Assembly (NCBI GenBank): GCA_000969725.1
Contig: JXSR01S034450.1
From: Ophiothrix spiculata
Lineage: Eukaryota > Echinodermata > Ophiuroidea > Amphilepidida > Ophiotrichidae
DNA length: 20,333 nt
Strand: one strand, 5' to 3'
Shown here: positions 19,997 to 20,333 of the stretch, in pieces
How the letters are laid out: every line of letters begins with the position of its first letter
How positions within the stretch are numbered: the stretch's first letter is position 1
Made by a program: the position numbers and the translations under genes
The notes under the pieces: model-generated
What the model was told of the DNA's origin: nothing
Seen by the model: only the letters and a program-made list of their open reading frames with translations
Database searches by the model: none

Positions 19997-20333
19997 CAAT
20001 GGATTTTGATTTTGAAACATTTAAAAAAAAAAAAAGGATAGTAATACAGACCAACAGCAATGATTCTCCTGAAAATATTTATTACTTTTGTTTTTATGTC
20101 AGCATGTATAGACCATATTATTTTTTTGTGTTTGTGGGGGTGATTTTGCCTTGATTTATGAATCTCATCTGAACCATTTTTCCTGGGTATTGAAGTAATA
20201 TTGTGTTGGGTAATTCATCTAAAACTCAGTTTTAAAAAAACGCTGTTCTTGATATTTCTTAGAATTCATCCAACAAATTATTGTAACATTTAACCAATTT
20301 TTAAAATAAATCTTAATAATCACAAACAGTGTT

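Larger units (their letters stand above)
17849..20333 (+). other. DLK/LZK intron 6, incomplete
   Basis: Starts GTAATG after exon 6 and runs off the window. No segment encodes the expected post-kinase or leucine-zipper residues. It holds two independent tandem duplications, a hairpin, a 41-bp repeat, a (TA)8 tract at 19981-19996 and an A13 run at 20023-20035. Confidence 0.75.

Overview
This is animal nuclear DNA. It is AT-rich and intron-rich, and most of it is non-coding. It holds one recognisable protein-coding gene on the + strand: the 5' two-fifths or so of a dual leucine-zipper kinase gene (DLK/LZK family, vertebrate MAP3K12/MAP3K13). Six coding exons with GT-AG borders and matching phases join into an open frame of 407 codons (401 from the second ATG). 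The frame carries a short acidic/Ser-rich N-terminus, the family-specific GLWGCLRPVW block and a complete kinase domain. The leucine zippers and C-terminal tail must lie beyond the right edge. The kinase resembles both vertebrate paralogues about equally. Together with AT-rich introns full of MITE-like elements, this suggests an invertebrate with a single DLK/LZK gene, perhaps a marine deuterostome such as an echinoderm or hemichordate. The taxon is inference only.

Layout: 1-8860 is upstream DNA (5' flank or 5'-UTR intron) with no convincing coding sequence. It holds a 357-bp MITE-like element with about 34-bp inverted ends (794-1150), a short tandem duplication (5062-5158) and an older diverged duplication (5674-6065). 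8861-9116 is an exon with a non-coding leader, an in-frame stop and two candidate ATGs. 9896-10164 carries the conserved pre-kinase block. 10942-11128, 13176-13367, 16348-16665 and 17740-17848 encode the kinase domain. The introns hold a GGAAA-rich 97-bp repeat (9190-9286), a 121-bp inverted-repeat element (10631-10751), a three-copy diverged tandem repeat (11158-11525) and three dispersed copies of one repeat family (13.84-15.54 kb). The last, unfinished intron (17849 to the end) holds two separate tandem duplications and a near-perfect 32-bp-arm hairpin that looks like a template-switch rearrangement.

I found no rRNA or tRNA gene, no CRISPR array, no operon and no intact transposase or reverse transcriptase. 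The most useful results are the exon-resolved DLK/LZK model, the start-codon choice, the candidate palmitoylation cysteine, and the structural mutations in the introns. I see no evidence for a wholly new biological system here.
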